DNA of 64,000 nucleotides from Corynebacterium qintianiae (GCF_011038645.2 NZ_CP064955.1:620001-684000), one strand, 5' to 3'; positions 25,649 through 34,560 are shown, numbered from the stretch's first letter. Made by a program: numbers and translations. The notes: a model not told the origin generated them from the sequence alone.

Positions 25649-26836
25649 ATGCGCTCGAAATCTTCCCGAATCGTCGCCCTCGACGTCGCCCGCGGTATCG
25701 CGATTCTGGGCACCCTGGCGACGAACATCTGGATCTTCGCCTACTCCGCAGCCTCCGGCTCCTCCCCCACGATGGAGGCGCTGCTGAAAGACCCGGATTT
25801 CTCCATGGCGGGTGAAATTACCCGCGGCGGCGGCGCGGAGGCGGTGATCAACGCGGTGCTCCACCTAGTCACGGACGGCAAGTTCCTCGGCCTACTGACA
25901 ATCATGTTCGGCATCGGTCTCGAGATCCAGCGGCAGTCCGCCGTGCGCAAGGAGCGGCGGTGGCCGGGCGGTTATTACTGGCGCGCTGCGCTGCTTGCGA
26001 CCGAGGGCCTTCTCAACTACATCTTCGTCTTCGAATTTGATGTGCTGATGGGCTACGGTCTCACCGCGCTCGCCGTCGCCCCGATCATCGCGCGAAGCGA
26101 GCGCGTTCAGAAGGTGTTCATGTGGGCCGCGATCGTCGTTCATGTTGCGGTCATCGCGCTTATCGACGTCTCACTCCACCTGTTCCAAAGCTCCGCCAGC
26201 GAGGACGAAGTCGCTGCGGCGTCCGAATCCATGCAGCTCTACGATTCCACGGGGAGCTACTGGGCGATGGTGCACACTCGCGTGACGCACTTCGTGGACG
26301 GGCGCTTCGAAATTCCTATTCTGATCATGATGGGCCTGGGGATGTTCACCCTCGGCGCGCGCCTCTACCGCGCAGGCCTGTTCGCTCCCGACCGCGGAGA
26401 TTTGCGCCGGAAGGTCCTCATCTTCGGCCTCGGCGTCGGGCTGCCCGTGGACTGGGGCTTGCGTTTATTCGCGACCTCGACCGCGGCGACGTCCACACGC
26501 TACATCACATCCGCCATCGTCGCGTTCGGCATCCTCGCACTCATCGCCGAGTACTACGTCAGGCGCGGCAATGAGCTAGGCGCGGTGGGTAAAGCACTCA
26601 CCTCTGTCGGACGGATGGCGCTGACTTGCTACATCCTGCAGAATCTCATCTCCTCGGTGCTGTTCTACGACTTCGGCCTCGGGCTGGCGCGGCGCACGTT
26701 GGGGCCGGGGCAGATCTACTGGGTGATGGGCATCTACCTGTTGATATGTGCGTTCCTCGTCGGATTCAGCATGTTGTGGCTGCGCCGGTTCAAGCGCGGC
26801 CCCGTCGAGATTGCCATGCACCGTCTTTACCGCTGA
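25649..26836 (+). CDS. DUF418 domain membrane protein
   Basis: 395 residues with about ten membrane segments. The N-terminus RIVALDVARGIAILGTLATN is the classical start of DUF418/YeiB-like proteins, and the C-terminal block VGRMALTCYILQNLISSVLF is the second signature. The family is related to acyltransferase-3 membrane proteins, but no substrate is known. The start is uncertain: an ATG at 25631 is in frame and neither has a Shine-Dalgarno. The last 10 bp overlap the convergent permease gene. It separates two ribosomal-protein clusters without an evident link to them. Confidence 0.8.
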   Translation: MRSKSSRIVALDVARGIAILGTLATNIWIFAYSAASGSSPTMEALLKDPDFSMAGEITRGGGAEAVINAVLHLVTDGKFLGLLTIMFGIGLEIQRQSAVRKERRWPGGYYWRAALLATEGLLNYIFVFEFDVLMGYGLTALAVAPIIARSERVQKVFMWAAIVVHVAVIALIDVSLHLFQSSASEDEVAAASESMQLYDSTGSYWAMVHTRVTHFVDGRFEIPILIMMGLGMFTLGARLYRAGLFAPDRGDLRRKVLIFGLGVGLPVDWGLRLFATSTAATSTRYITSAIVAFGILALIAEYYVRRGNELGAVGKALTSVGRMALTCYILQNLISSVLFYDFGLGLARRTLGPGQIYWVMGIYLLICAFLVGFSMLWLRRFKRGPVEIAMHRLYR

Positions 26837-27894
26837 GCAATCACGAGGGCTCCGGTGGCGCCTGCCACCGCAAGGGGAGCGAGTAAAGCTCCGTAGCACA
26901 CGAACTGCCGCCACGGCACGGGCTCGCCGGCGCGACGGAGCTGGTCGGCCCAGAGCAGCGTCGCAAGAGACGCCCACGGCGTCACGATCGCGCCGGCGTT
27001 GACGCCGATCAACAAGGCCACGAGCTCCGTCGGGCCAGAAGCGGCGGGTTCAAGGAGGAAGTACGCGGGGATATTGTTGATCAGGTTTGCCGCAACCGCC
27101 CCGGCCCCCGCCATTGCCCACACTCCGCTGACGCTGACGGTGCCCCAGAGCGTGATAGCCGCCGTAGCCGCGGAGGAGAGCGCAAGTGCCAACGCGAGCG
27201 CGGACCAGGGGATCAGCGAAAGCCGCAGTGCGCCCCGGGTTTTGCTGCCCACCAGCAGAACCATCGCTAGGGCGGCGGCGGAGCTGGTAACCCAATACGG
27301 GATCGGCGTCAACAGAGCGCACATCGCCGCCCCCACAACCGCGAGCGCCGCCACGGGCGGTGCGGGAGTGTCGCCGTGGTTGGTGGGGGAGCGCGTCGGG
27401 TGGGCGTCGATAAGCAGCGCCGCGATGACTGCGACGGCGATGGCTACCAGCGACGGTGCGGCCGCGATTCGGACGTACTGCGGCCCGATGGTGCCTAGGG
27501 CCAGGAGGTTCGTCAGGTTGGAGACCGCCAAAGGTAACGAGGCGAGGTTGGCGATCCAGACGACTGGCAGCGCGAGCGAGGTGACGCGCGAACCGCGGCG
27601 GCGGGCGAGGTGCACGGCGAGCGGGGTGAGCATGATCGCCGTCGTGTCCAACGAGAGGAATACCGTCGCGACGACGCAGAGCGCCAGGAACCCGAAGCGC
27701 CGGACGCGCGCCGCCGCCCACTCGAAAACACCGACCTCGGAGGCGAGGTTGACCACCACCGACATCCCCCCCGCGAAACCGAGGACGGGCAGAAGTCGGC
27801 GCAGCAACGTTACTGCCTCGGTGGTGTCGACGGCGGCGAGAGCCGCGACGGAGGCGGTGGCGAAAAAGGGGAGCAGAAAACGGGTTCGGGTCAT
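26827..27894 (-). CDS. ArsB/NhaD-like (ion transporter superfamily) permease
   Basis: 355 residues and about ten hydrophobic segments. Motifs typical of the ArsB/NhaD/citrate group are SLDTTAIMLTPLAVHLARRRG in the first half and ANLINNIPAYFLLEPAA plus GVNAGAIVTPWASLATLLW in the second, including the conserved Asn-Asn-Pro helix break. It is shorter than ArsB (about 430 residues), probably lacking part of the N-terminal segments. Substrate could be arsenite, a divalent anion or H+/Na+. No ArsR or arsenate reductase is nearby, so an arsenic role is not supported by context. Divergent from rpmE. Confidence 0.75.
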   Translation of the reverse strand: MTRTRFLLPFFATASVAALAAVDTTEAVTLLRRLLPVLGFAGGMSVVVNLASEVGVFEWAAARVRRFGFLALCVVATVFLSLDTTAIMLTPLAVHLARRRGSRVTSLALPVVWIANLASLPLAVSNLTNLLALGTIGPQYVRIAAAPSLVAIAVAVIAALLIDAHPTRSPTNHGDTPAPPVAALAVVGAAMCALLTPIPYWVTSSAAALAMVLLVGSKTRGALRLSLIPWSALALALALSSAATAAITLWGTVSVSGVWAMAGAGAVAANLINNIPAYFLLEPAASGPTELVALLIGVNAGAIVTPWASLATLLWADQLRRAGEPVPWRQFVCYGALLAPLAVAGATGALVIAQR

Positions 27895-28077
27895 CGCGTC
27901 CTGAGCTCAAAAGGTTCAAAGGGGATTAGGTATCTGCGCACGTCACCTGTAGGATATTGCGAGTTGTCCAGCGTACGCCGGACGAAAGACCATTTTCGCA
28001 CCCAACTCGGGCACGATCTGCCGATGACGAATCGCGGAACCGACCCGTAGTTCAATCCTGAGGGAGACGAATCCAGC

Positions 28078-28350
28078 ATGAAGAATGATATTCACCCGGA
28101 TTACCATCCGGTGATCATCCAGGACGGTAACACGGGAAACAAGTTCCTGACCCGCTCCACGATGACCTCCGACCGCACCGAGCAGTGGGAAGACGGCAAC
28201 GAGTACCCGCTCGTCGTCGTCGACGTGACCGCAGAGTCCCACCCGTTCTGGACGGGCGCTCAGCGTCTCATGGACACCGCCGGCCGCGTTGAGAAGTTCA
28301 ACCAGCGCTACGGTGGCCTTGCCCGCCGCAAGAAGAAGTCCGCTAACTAG
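28078..28350 (+). CDS. rpmE2: 50S ribosomal protein L31 type B
   Basis: 90 residues. It begins [20 protein letters not shown] and has the [26 protein letters not shown] block of type B L31. The CxxC pairs of type A L31 are absent, so it does not bind zinc. Shine-Dalgarno GAGGGAGA precedes the ATG. It is 24 bp upstream of rpmF. A TGTAGGAT extended -10-like sequence lies about 130 bp upstream. I see no Zur palindrome in the 183-bp gap to the divergent permease. Confidence 0.96.
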   Translation: MKNDIHPDYHPVIIQDGNTGNKFLTRSTMTSDRTEQWEDGNEYPLVVVDVTAESHPFWTGAQRLMDTAGRVEKFNQRYGGLARRKKKSAN

Positions 28351-28374
28351 TAGGTCGAAGGAGGAGAAGACAAC

Positions 28375-28548
28375 ATGGCTGTACAGAAGTTCCGTAAGTC
28401 CCGCGCTAACACGCACTCGCGACGCTCCCAGTGGAAGGCCGACAACCCCGACCTGCAGACCGTCAAGATCGATGGCCAGGAGGTGCGCATCCCGCGCCGT
28501 CTGGTCAAGGCCGCCAAGGCCGGCCTCATCGACGTCGAGCAGTTCTAG
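28375..28548 (+). CDS. rpmF: 50S ribosomal protein L32 (zinc-free type)
   Basis: A 57-residue protein with the L32 start [20 protein letters not shown] and no cysteine, where zinc-binding L32 has two CxxC pairs. Strong Shine-Dalgarno GAAGGAGGAGA 8 nt before the ATG. It forms an operon with L31 and ends at a clear terminator. Together with L28, L33, S14, S18 and L31 this completes a zinc-free set inside 4 kb. Confidence 0.95.
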   Translation: MAVQKFRKSRANTHSRRSQWKADNPDLQTVKIDGQEVRIPRRLVKAAKAGLIDVEQF

Positions 28549-28563
28549 CTAGCTCTCGCACCA

Positions 28564-28597
28564 ACCGGGCACCTCGTGACGAGGCGGCCCGGTTTTT
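28564..28597 (+). terminator. Intrinsic terminator after rpmF
   Basis: Stem ACCGGGC with GCCCGGT (28564-28570 with 28587-28593), an inner CCTCG/CGAGG stem with TGA loop, and a run of five T. It starts 16 bp after the rpmF stop. Confidence 0.88.
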
Positions 28598-28684
28598 GCT
28601 TTCAGCAAACGCTCAGGAAACGTTACGTCACACTCGCTGCAGCCCGCAGACGTGGCACAGTGGCAGGGAGGACAATGATGCGTC

Positions 28685-29800
28685 ATGAACAATCCCATAC
28701 CGCCTCAGGGGAACACGCAGCCCCGCCGCTCGGGTACAGGCCCGGCCATCGCCGTCGCACTCGTCACATCGCTGATCGCCGGGGCTGGTGCCGGCTACCT
28801 CGCCGGCAACGCGGCTGGGGATGCGAATGCGTCCTACGTCAGCGACGCGCTCGACGCGAAGCCCGCCTCCAACAGTGAACCCGCACCGGAAGGGTCTGTC
28901 GAAGAGGTCGCCGCGACAGTCCTCCCCGCAGTTGTGTCCATCACCGTTGAGGGCCCGCGCGGGAGCGCGGAGGGCTCCGGATCGATTATTTCCGGCGACG
29001 GTTACGTGCTCACCAACCACCACGTCATTGCCGAGGGGGAAAGCGGGGCAAAGATCGCGGTGACGCTTAACGACGGCACCACCCACCCCGCCACCTACGT
29101 CGCCTCCGACGTCAACACCGACGTGGGCGTGCTCCAGATCGAGGGCGTGCAGAACTTGCCTGTCATCCGCTTCGGTGACTCGGATGAGCTGCAAGTGGGG
29201 CAGGAAGTGGTGGCGGTGGGTTCACCACTGGGATTCTCGGCCACCGTGACCAGCGGCATCGTCTCGGCGCTCAACCGCCCGGTGCGCGCCGCCCAGGGCG
29301 GTGGTGAGAGCTCGTTGATGGACGGCATTCAGACCGACGCCGCCATCAACCCCGGCAACTCCGGAGGCCCGCTGGTGGACATGAACGGAAACCTCGTCGG
29401 CATGAACTCGGTCATCGCATCGATGTCGTCCAGCCCGCAGGGCGGCGCGGGATCTATCGGCCTCGGGTTCGCTATTCCGTCGAACTTCGCGCAGCGCGTA
29501 GCCAAGCAGCTCATCGAGACGGGTGAGGCGCGCCAGCCGATGCTCGGTGTCCAGGTCAGCATCGTCGATCCGGCCCGCGGCGCGACTGTGGCGGGCGTGG
29601 AGCCCGGGAGCCCCGCGGACAAGGCGGGTCTCAAGCCCGGTGACGTGATCACGCGCCTCAACGACCGGCCAATCGATTCTGCCGACGCCCTGATCGCCGC
29701 GACCCGCTCCCGTGATTTCGGGGAGACCGTGACACTTCAGGTTCAATCCGAGGGAAGCGAAGATTCGCGATCGGTAGATGTGACGCTTAGTTCGGAGTAA
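28685..29800 (+). CDS. degP: HtrA/DegP-like envelope serine protease with PDZ domain
   Basis: 371 residues. A short cytosolic tail and one membrane helix (about 20-42) anchor it with the protease outside. The trypsin-like triad is H113 (TNHHVI), D146 (NTDVGVL) and S226 (NPGNSGGPL). A PDZ domain covers about residues 275-365 (LGVQVSIVDPARGATV...AGLKPGDVITRLNDRPI). It degrades misfolded exported proteins. A GACAAT hexamer ends 8 nt before the ATG, suggesting a leaderless mRNA. In C. glutamicum a CssRS-like two-component pair lies directly upstream; here it is missing and rpmF is the neighbour. Confidence 0.94.
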   Translation: MNNPIPPQGNTQPRRSGTGPAIAVALVTSLIAGAGAGYLAGNAAGDANASYVSDALDAKPASNSEPAPEGSVEEVAATVLPAVVSITVEGPRGSAEGSGSIISGDGYVLTNHHVIAEGESGAKIAVTLNDGTTHPATYVASDVNTDVGVLQIEGVQNLPVIRFGDSDELQVGQEVVAVGSPLGFSATVTSGIVSALNRPVRAAQGGGESSLMDGIQTDAAINPGNSGGPLVDMNGNLVGMNSVIASMSSSPQGGAGSIGLGFAIPSNFAQRVAKQLIETGEARQPMLGVQVSIVDPARGATVAGVEPGSPADKAGLKPGDVITRLNDRPIDSADALIAATRSRDFGETVTLQVQSEGSEDSRSVDVTLSSE

Positions 29801-29857
29801 GTTCTAATCTGCACCGTCGCCGATCTCGGCGGCACCGAAAAGAAAGAAGGAAAGCCC

Positions 29858-30418
29858 ATGTCAAACACGCTTGACGCTCTGGAACTCGCCGAGCCAGATG
29901 ACGCTTTCCTGCTCGCGACTGAGATGCAGGACAACACGCCGGTGCCGCCGTGCGCCTTGGTCGTGCTCGTGTCCGACCACCGTTTCGAGGATCCCGAGGA
30001 TGACACGCACCGGCTAGTCGGTGAGCTCTTGTTCGAGGCGGGGTTCAAGGTCGACGCCGTCGTTCGCGTGAAGTCGAAGAAGGCGGATATCCGCAAGGCG
30101 ATCGAGACGGGCGTCGTCGGTGGCGTGGACCTCGTTCTCACAGTCGGCGGCACCGGTGTCGGGCCGCGCGACAAGACCCCGGAAGCGACCCGCGCGGTCA
30201 TTGACAAGATGGTCCCGGGTGTCGGCCAGGCGATCAGATCCTCGGGGCAAAGCGTCGGCGCTGTCGACGCTGCGACGTCGCGCGGAATTTGCGGCGTCTC
30301 CGGATCGACGGTGGTGGTCAACCTCGCCGCGAGTCGCCAGGCGATCCGCGACGGTATGTCCACTCTTCAGCCGCTGGTCACCCACTTGATCGCGGATCTG
30401 AACCAATACAGCGTCTAG
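29858..30418 (+). CDS. MoaB/Mog-family molybdopterin protein
   Basis: 186 residues with the MoCF-binding fold: LTVGGTGVGPRDKTPEATRAVID is the hallmark loop with the catalytic Asp region, and GSTVVVNLAASRQAI closes the site. Such proteins adenylylate molybdopterin before metal insertion. The N-terminal 30 residues are an extra acidic segment. The MoeA-like gene downstream has degenerate motifs, so whether a working cofactor pathway exists must be judged from genes elsewhere. A Shine-Dalgarno GAAAGAAGGAAAG precedes the ATG. Confidence 0.87.
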   Translation: MSNTLDALELAEPDDAFLLATEMQDNTPVPPCALVVLVSDHRFEDPEDDTHRLVGELLFEAGFKVDAVVRVKSKKADIRKAIETGVVGGVDLVLTVGGTGVGPRDKTPEATRAVIDKMVPGVGQAIRSSGQSVGAVDAATSRGICGVSGSTVVVNLAASRQAIRDGMSTLQPLVTHLIADLNQYSV

Positions 30419-30428
30419 GCCCGAGACC

Positions 30429-30611
30429 GTGGCAGATAAGAAGAGGCGGCGCGCGAAGCGCACCGCCGATGCTGACTACGACCGGGACGCGGACACCGTG
30501 ATGCCTCGCGCCGCAGACGACCCTTTCGTCGTTTTGGACGAGGACGCTGCGCCCCCGCTAACGGACCTTGAATACTACGAGGACGAGCGCCCGCCACATT
30601 ACGGAAGCTGA
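30429..30611 (+). CDS. Small acidic/basic hypothetical protein
   Basis: 60 residues from a GTG. A basic head (ADKKRRRAKRTADAD) is followed by an acidic, Pro-rich tail (DLEYYEDERPPHYGS). No domain is recognised. It starts 10 bp after moaB in the same direction and its last 13 bp overlap mscL on the other strand. Its proximity and codon use suggest a real gene, but the evidence is limited to position and composition. Confidence 0.5.
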   Translation: MADKKRRRAKRTADADYDRDADTVMPRAADDPFVVLDEDAAPPLTDLEYYEDERPPHYGS

Positions 30612-31015
30612 GTGCTGCCCGGGCGGTTCTGCCCGGCCAGGAGGTCGCGGATCTCGGTGAGGAGCTCCGTGTCCGTCGGGGCGGGTTCGTCCTCGCTGAT
30701 GCCCCGGCGGCGCTTCTGCATCTCGTCGAGTTTGTTCATGGGTGCGACGATGAGGGAGTAGACCACAGCCGCAATGAGCAGGAAGTTGATGATGGCGGTC
30801 AGCAGCGCGCCGAAGTTCAGGAAGGTTGCGTCGTTTCCGGGGATGGCGTTGAATCCGAACCCGTAGTCCGTTCCGCCGAGGCTGGAGATAAGCGGGTTGA
30901 TGATGTTGGTGGAAAACGCGGTGACAATGGCGGTGAATGCGGAGCCGATGACGACACCAACCGCGAGGTCGATGACGTTGCCGCGCATGATGAAGTCTCT
31001 GAAACCTTCAAGCAT
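30599..31015 (-). CDS. mscL: Large-conductance mechanosensitive channel MscL
   Basis: 138 residues. The first amphipathic helix and TM1 carry the signature FRDFIMRGNVIDLAVGVVIG, with a periplasmic loop and TM2 (LLTAIINFLLIAAVVYSLIV), then the cytosolic helical bundle LLTEIRDLLAGQ. It forms a pentameric emergency valve opened by membrane tension on sudden osmotic downshift. The full pore-lining N-terminal sequence is conserved. The SAF gene is 18 bp upstream, so the two may be co-transcribed. Confidence 0.95.
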   Translation of the reverse strand: MLEGFRDFIMRGNVIDLAVGVVIGSAFTAIVTAFSTNIINPLISSLGGTDYGFGFNAIPGNDATFLNFGALLTAIINFLLIAAVVYSLIVAPMNKLDEMQKRRRGISEDEPAPTDTELLTEIRDLLAGQNRPGSTQLP

Positions 31016-31033
31016 GCCAGGAATCTTAGACGT

Positions 31034-31663
31034 TTAACCCGGTGCCGGCCCACCCAACACGACAGTTAAAGGCGAAGATAGGGAAGCGGCGGCCACTGAG
31101 GCAGCCTCCGAGTTCCGGAGCAGGAGCATCACTGTGCCCTCCTCGGCCCCCGCGAGCACGACCCGCCCACCGGTCGCGACGGTCGCCGGCCGCACACCGT
31201 CCGCCGAAACCGTAACCACGTCAACGGTTGCTCCGTGGTGGAGCATGGGGATGATGTCGGGCTCTGCCAGAGCTACCGGGACGAGGGAGTAGGTCTCTGG
31301 CGGCTGCCCGGCCACGAGCTCGCGTACGAGGTCGGGCCCGACCAAGCGGGTCGAGGTGACGACCTCGCCCCTCGACGCCGGCGCCGCGAGGATCTGGCCC
31401 GTGGCGGCGTCGAGTTCGGTCAGGGCGTTGTCGGGGACCGCATCCGCCGGCATCCTCCGCAGCTCGACGTCCGAGGCCTCGACAACCTCCCCCGCGGCGG
31501 TGGCCCGGGAGAAGGTGGCCACGACGGGGTCCGCGTTGCGGTGTGCGAGCGCGTTGAGACCGGCCGCGGCCAGAAGGGCTCCGGCCGCGACCCGGCGCAC
31601 CAGCACACTGCGCCGATAACCGGGTTCGCGGAGAATATGCAGTAGGTTCTCGGTCGCCTTCAC
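31034..31663 (-). CDS. SAF-domain (CpaB/RcpC-like) membrane protein
   Basis: 209 residues. A basic N-terminus and one hydrophobic helix at about 21-41 come before an exported SAF-type domain (VVATFSRATAAGEVVEASDVELRRMPADAVP), as in the pilus assembly protein CpaB and in antifreeze-like domains. A beta-rich region follows (VDVVTVSADG, GRVVLAGAEEG). No other pilus gene is visible here, so a pilus role is uncertain. It precedes mscL in the same direction with an 18-bp gap. Confidence 0.7.
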   Translation of the reverse strand: MKATENLLHILREPGYRRSVLVRRVAAGALLAAAGLNALAHRNADPVVATFSRATAAGEVVEASDVELRRMPADAVPDNALTELDAATGQILAAPASRGEVVTSTRLVGPDLVRELVAGQPPETYSLVPVALAEPDIIPMLHHGATVDVVTVSADGVRPATVATGGRVVLAGAEEGTVMLLLRNSEAASVAAASLSSPLTVVLGGPAPG

Positions 31664-31698
31664 ACCATATTGGACTGCCTGCGGACGGGAATGGTTCC

Positions 31699-32262
31699 CT
31701 ACAGCTCGAAAACACCGTCTTCGGTGATCACGGCGTCGGCGGGGACGTCGTGGGCGTCGTGCGGCACCCCGTCCACGAACTCGCGGGCGTAGACCACGGC
31801 GACGGTAGGCACCGCCACACCCGCGAGCGCCCGGTCGTAGTAACCGGCGCCCTTGCCCAGCCGCATCCCGTCACGGCGGCTGACACCCAGAGCAGGAACG
31901 ACGATCACGCAGCATGAACGCAGGACGTTCGAGTTGAACCGCGCCCCTGCCGGTTCTGTAATGCCGAGGGCGCCAGGCCGGGCGACCTCCGTGTGCGGCG
32001 TCCAGTGCAGCACACCGCCAGCCAGCGAGACGGGGAGAAAAAGGTTCCGGCTGGCAGCGGCGAGCGAGGCCACGAACCCGCCGCCCCCGGGTTCGGACGG
32101 CAGAGGGTGGTACGCCGCCGCGTTGCCGCCGCCGAAGGAAGCGACGTAGCGGACGGCGTGTGCGGTGATCGACCGGTCCAAATCGCGCTTGAGCTCGGGG
32201 TTGTCGCGGAGGTGGCGTCGATAAGCGTGGTGTTGCTCACGCATCGCCTGCTTGGAGGTCAT
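31699..32262 (-). CDS. 5-formyltetrahydrofolate cyclo-ligase
   Basis: 187 residues. It converts 5-formyl-THF to 5,10-methenyl-THF with ATP. The catalytic and nucleotide loop GMRLGKGAGYYDRAL is present, with VPALGVSRRDG just before it and a closing VPADAVITEDGVFEL. The ATG at 32262 was preferred; a GTG two codons upstream is in frame. It is divergent from galU across 75 bp. Confidence 0.92.
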   Translation of the reverse strand: MTSKQAMREQHHAYRRHLRDNPELKRDLDRSITAHAVRYVASFGGGNAAAYHPLPSEPGGGGFVASLAAASRNLFLPVSLAGGVLHWTPHTEVARPGALGITEPAGARFNSNVLRSCCVIVVPALGVSRRDGMRLGKGAGYYDRALAGVAVPTVAVVYAREFVDGVPHDAHDVPADAVITEDGVFEL

Positions 32263-32337
32263 GGGCACATACTCGCACAGGAAACGCCCAAGGGTCGCTC
32301 GCGGGAATGGGTGGCCGCGCGGGTAAGCTGCTCACTT

Positions 32338-33267
32338 ATGCGGACAACCAGTGAGAACTCTTCGCCCGGAATCAGGACCGTCGTTGTGCCGGCGGCCGGT
32401 ATGGGAACCAGGTTCCTGCCAGCGACGAAGACTGTTCCGAAGGAGCTTTTGCCCGTGGTGGACACGCCGGGCATCGAGCTGATCGCCGAGGAGGCGGCCC
32501 AAGCCGGCGCTACGCGCTTGGCGATTGTCACGGCCCCGGAGAAGCAGGAGATCATGCGCCACTTTGGCCGGTTCGAGTCGCTGTGCGAAACGTTGGCCGA
32601 GCGCGGCAAGACCACTCAGGTGGAGAAGGTCGCGCGCGCCGCGCAGCTGATCGACGCCGTGTCGGTTGTCCAGGACAAGCCCCTCGGCCTGGGCCACGCG
32701 GTGGGTTGCGCGGAATCCGCCCTCGATGACGATGAGGACGTCGTCGCGGTGATGTTGCCGGATGACCTGGTGCTACCGAACGGTGTGATGGAGAAGATGG
32801 CGGCCGTGCGCGCGGAGCTCGGCGGATCCGTGCTGTGCGCGTTCAACGTCACCCCGGACGAGGTGTTCAACTACGGCGTGTTCGATGTCGAGGAGATCGA
32901 GACCGATTTCGGCGGGTTCGCGGTGAAGAAGGTCCGCGGGATGGTGGAGAAACCGGCGAAGGAGGAGGCCCCCTCGACGCTGGTGGCCACGGGGCGCTAC
33001 CTGCTCGACCGCGGGATTTTCGACGCGTTGCGCCGCATTACCCCGGGCAAGGGTGGCGAGCTTCAGCTCACGGACGCGATCGCGCTGATGATCGCCGAGG
33101 GCCACCCGGTGCATGTGGTCGTGCACGAGGGAAAGCGCCACGACCTGGGCAACCCCGCCGGTTACATCCCGGCGAACGTGGATTTCGGACTGCGCGACGA
33201 GAAGTACGGCCCGGCACTGTACACCGCCATCAAGGCGATCCTGCGCGAATACGAAGCAGAAATGTAG
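32338..33267 (+). CDS. galU: UTP-glucose-1-phosphate uridylyltransferase
   Basis: 309 residues. It makes UDP-glucose from UTP and glucose 1-phosphate for trehalose, galactose and envelope glycans. The nucleotide-binding loop VVPAAGMGTRFLPATKTVPKE and the catalytic VEKP region are present, with GGELQLTDAI and HEGKRHDLGNPAGY near the C-terminus. TAAGCT at 32324-32329 ends 8 nt before the ATG (leaderless). The MoeA-like gene begins 9 bp after its stop. Confidence 0.95.
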   Translation: MRTTSENSSPGIRTVVVPAAGMGTRFLPATKTVPKELLPVVDTPGIELIAEEAAQAGATRLAIVTAPEKQEIMRHFGRFESLCETLAERGKTTQVEKVARAAQLIDAVSVVQDKPLGLGHAVGCAESALDDDEDVVAVMLPDDLVLPNGVMEKMAAVRAELGGSVLCAFNVTPDEVFNYGVFDVEEIETDFGGFAVKKVRGMVEKPAKEEAPSTLVATGRYLLDRGIFDALRRITPGKGGELQLTDAIALMIAEGHPVHVVVHEGKRHDLGNPAGYIPANVDFGLRDEKYGPALYTAIKAILREYEAEM

Positions 33268-33276
33268 TCTGCGAGC

Positions 33277-34548
33277 ATGGTGGCCATGATGCGGAGTGTG
33301 GAGGACCAGTTAGCGATCGTGGTCGACGCCGCGCCAGTGCCGGAGCCGATCCGCGTCGGAATCACCGATGCCCTCGGCCTCATGTGCGCCGAGGAGGTCT
33401 CGGCGGCTAACCCGCTGCCGGGGTTCCCGCAGGCGGCCGTTGACGGCTACGCGGTGCGTGCGGTCGATGTCGGCGGCGGGGTCGCGCTGGGTTCGGGGCC
33501 GGAGAAAGATCGGCCGGTGGAGCGTTCGCTGCCCGTTGTCGGCGAGGTCGCCGCGGGATCGCAGAAGCCGCTGCGCCTGCAACCGAAACAGGCGGTGCGG
33601 GTCGCCACGGGCGCCCCTTTGCCCACGCTCGCGGACGCCGTGCTCCCGCTGCAGTGGAGCGACCGCGGACGCAAGCGGGTGACCCCGAGTCGGCCCGTGC
33701 GCACCGGCGACTTCGTGCGCAAGGCGGGCGACGACATCCAGCCCGGTGACGTCGCGGTGCGGCAGGGATCGGTTCTCGGCCCCGCGCAGATCGGACTTCT
33801 CGCTGCGTCCGGGCGTGACAAGGTGCTTGTCTACCCGCGTCCGCGAGTGACCGTCATGTCCTTCGGGTTAGAGCTGGTGGACATTGAACGCGACCCGGGC
33901 CTCGGCCAGGTGTACGATGTAGCCTCCTACGCGGTGGCGGCCGCGGCCAAAGAGGCCGGGGCGACGGTGACCCGGGCCGGCATCATTAATGCCGAGCCGC
34001 GCAGGCTGAAGGAGACGATTGCGCACCAGGCGTCGAGAAGTGAAATGCTCATCATCACGGGCGCCGTCGGCGGAAGCGGCGCAGAGCCGGTGCAGAACGT
34101 CCTGCGCGACCTTGGCGAGATCGACACCACCCGCGTGGCGATGCACCCCGGCTCTGTCCAGGGTTTCGGGCTAGTCGGCGAGGAGCGGATCCCGGTGTTC
34201 TTGCTCCCGCCGAACACGGTCAGCTCACTGGTGATTTTCGAGGCCCTGATCCGGCCGACGATCCGGCAGTCCCTGGGCAAGGCCGAGCCGACGCGGCGCA
34301 CCGTGCAGGCCCGTTCCCTCGGCCGCATCGAGTCCTTGCCCGGCCGCCTGGGGTTGGTGCGCGGCCGGCTCATGCGCGACGCGGAGACCGGTGACTACCT
34401 GGTCCAGAGCCTCAGCGGCGCGGAGGGGGCACCCGCACACCTGCTTGCCGGGTTCGCCGAGGCCAACGCGTTGATCCGCATCCCCAGGGATATCACGGAG
34501 GTCCGCCCCGGAGACCTCGTCGACGTCGAATTTCTCCAGCAGCGTTAA
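33277..34548 (+). CDS. MoeA/gephyrin-like protein, likely divisome scaffold Glp
   Basis: 423 residues with the four-domain MoeA architecture: MoeA_N (about 1-170), the MoCF domain (185-340) and domain IV (350-423). D56 in the MDGYA-like motif (VDGYAV) and the TGAPLP loop are kept. The MoCF active site is degenerate: STGDEL is S195-F-G-L-E-L, SGGVSVGxxD is TGAVGGSGAE (261-270) and GLPGNPVS is LLPPNTVS (309-316). In C. glutamicum a repurposed MoeA protein, Glp, binds FtsZ and the receptor GLPR (established literature). The context and the changes fit Glp; MoeA activity is doubtful. ATGs at 33286 and 33289 are alternative starts. Confidence 0.82.
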   Translation: MVAMMRSVEDQLAIVVDAAPVPEPIRVGITDALGLMCAEEVSAANPLPGFPQAAVDGYAVRAVDVGGGVALGSGPEKDRPVERSLPVVGEVAAGSQKPLRLQPKQAVRVATGAPLPTLADAVLPLQWSDRGRKRVTPSRPVRTGDFVRKAGDDIQPGDVAVRQGSVLGPAQIGLLAASGRDKVLVYPRPRVTVMSFGLELVDIERDPGLGQVYDVASYAVAAAAKEAGATVTRAGIINAEPRRLKETIAHQASRSEMLIITGAVGGSGAEPVQNVLRDLGEIDTTRVAMHPGSVQGFGLVGEERIPVFLLPPNTVSSLVIFEALIRPTIRQSLGKAEPTRRTVQARSLGRIESLPGRLGLVRGRLMRDAETGDYLVQSLSGAEGAPAHLLAGFAEANALIRIPRDITEVRPGDLVDVEFLQQR

Positions 34549-34560
34549 GTGGTGGGGGCA

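Noticed and set aside
26827..27894. Arsenic resistance operon.
   Set aside because: Only one ArsB-like permease is present; there is no ArsR, ArsC or ArsA gene and the sequence also fits other ion transporters.
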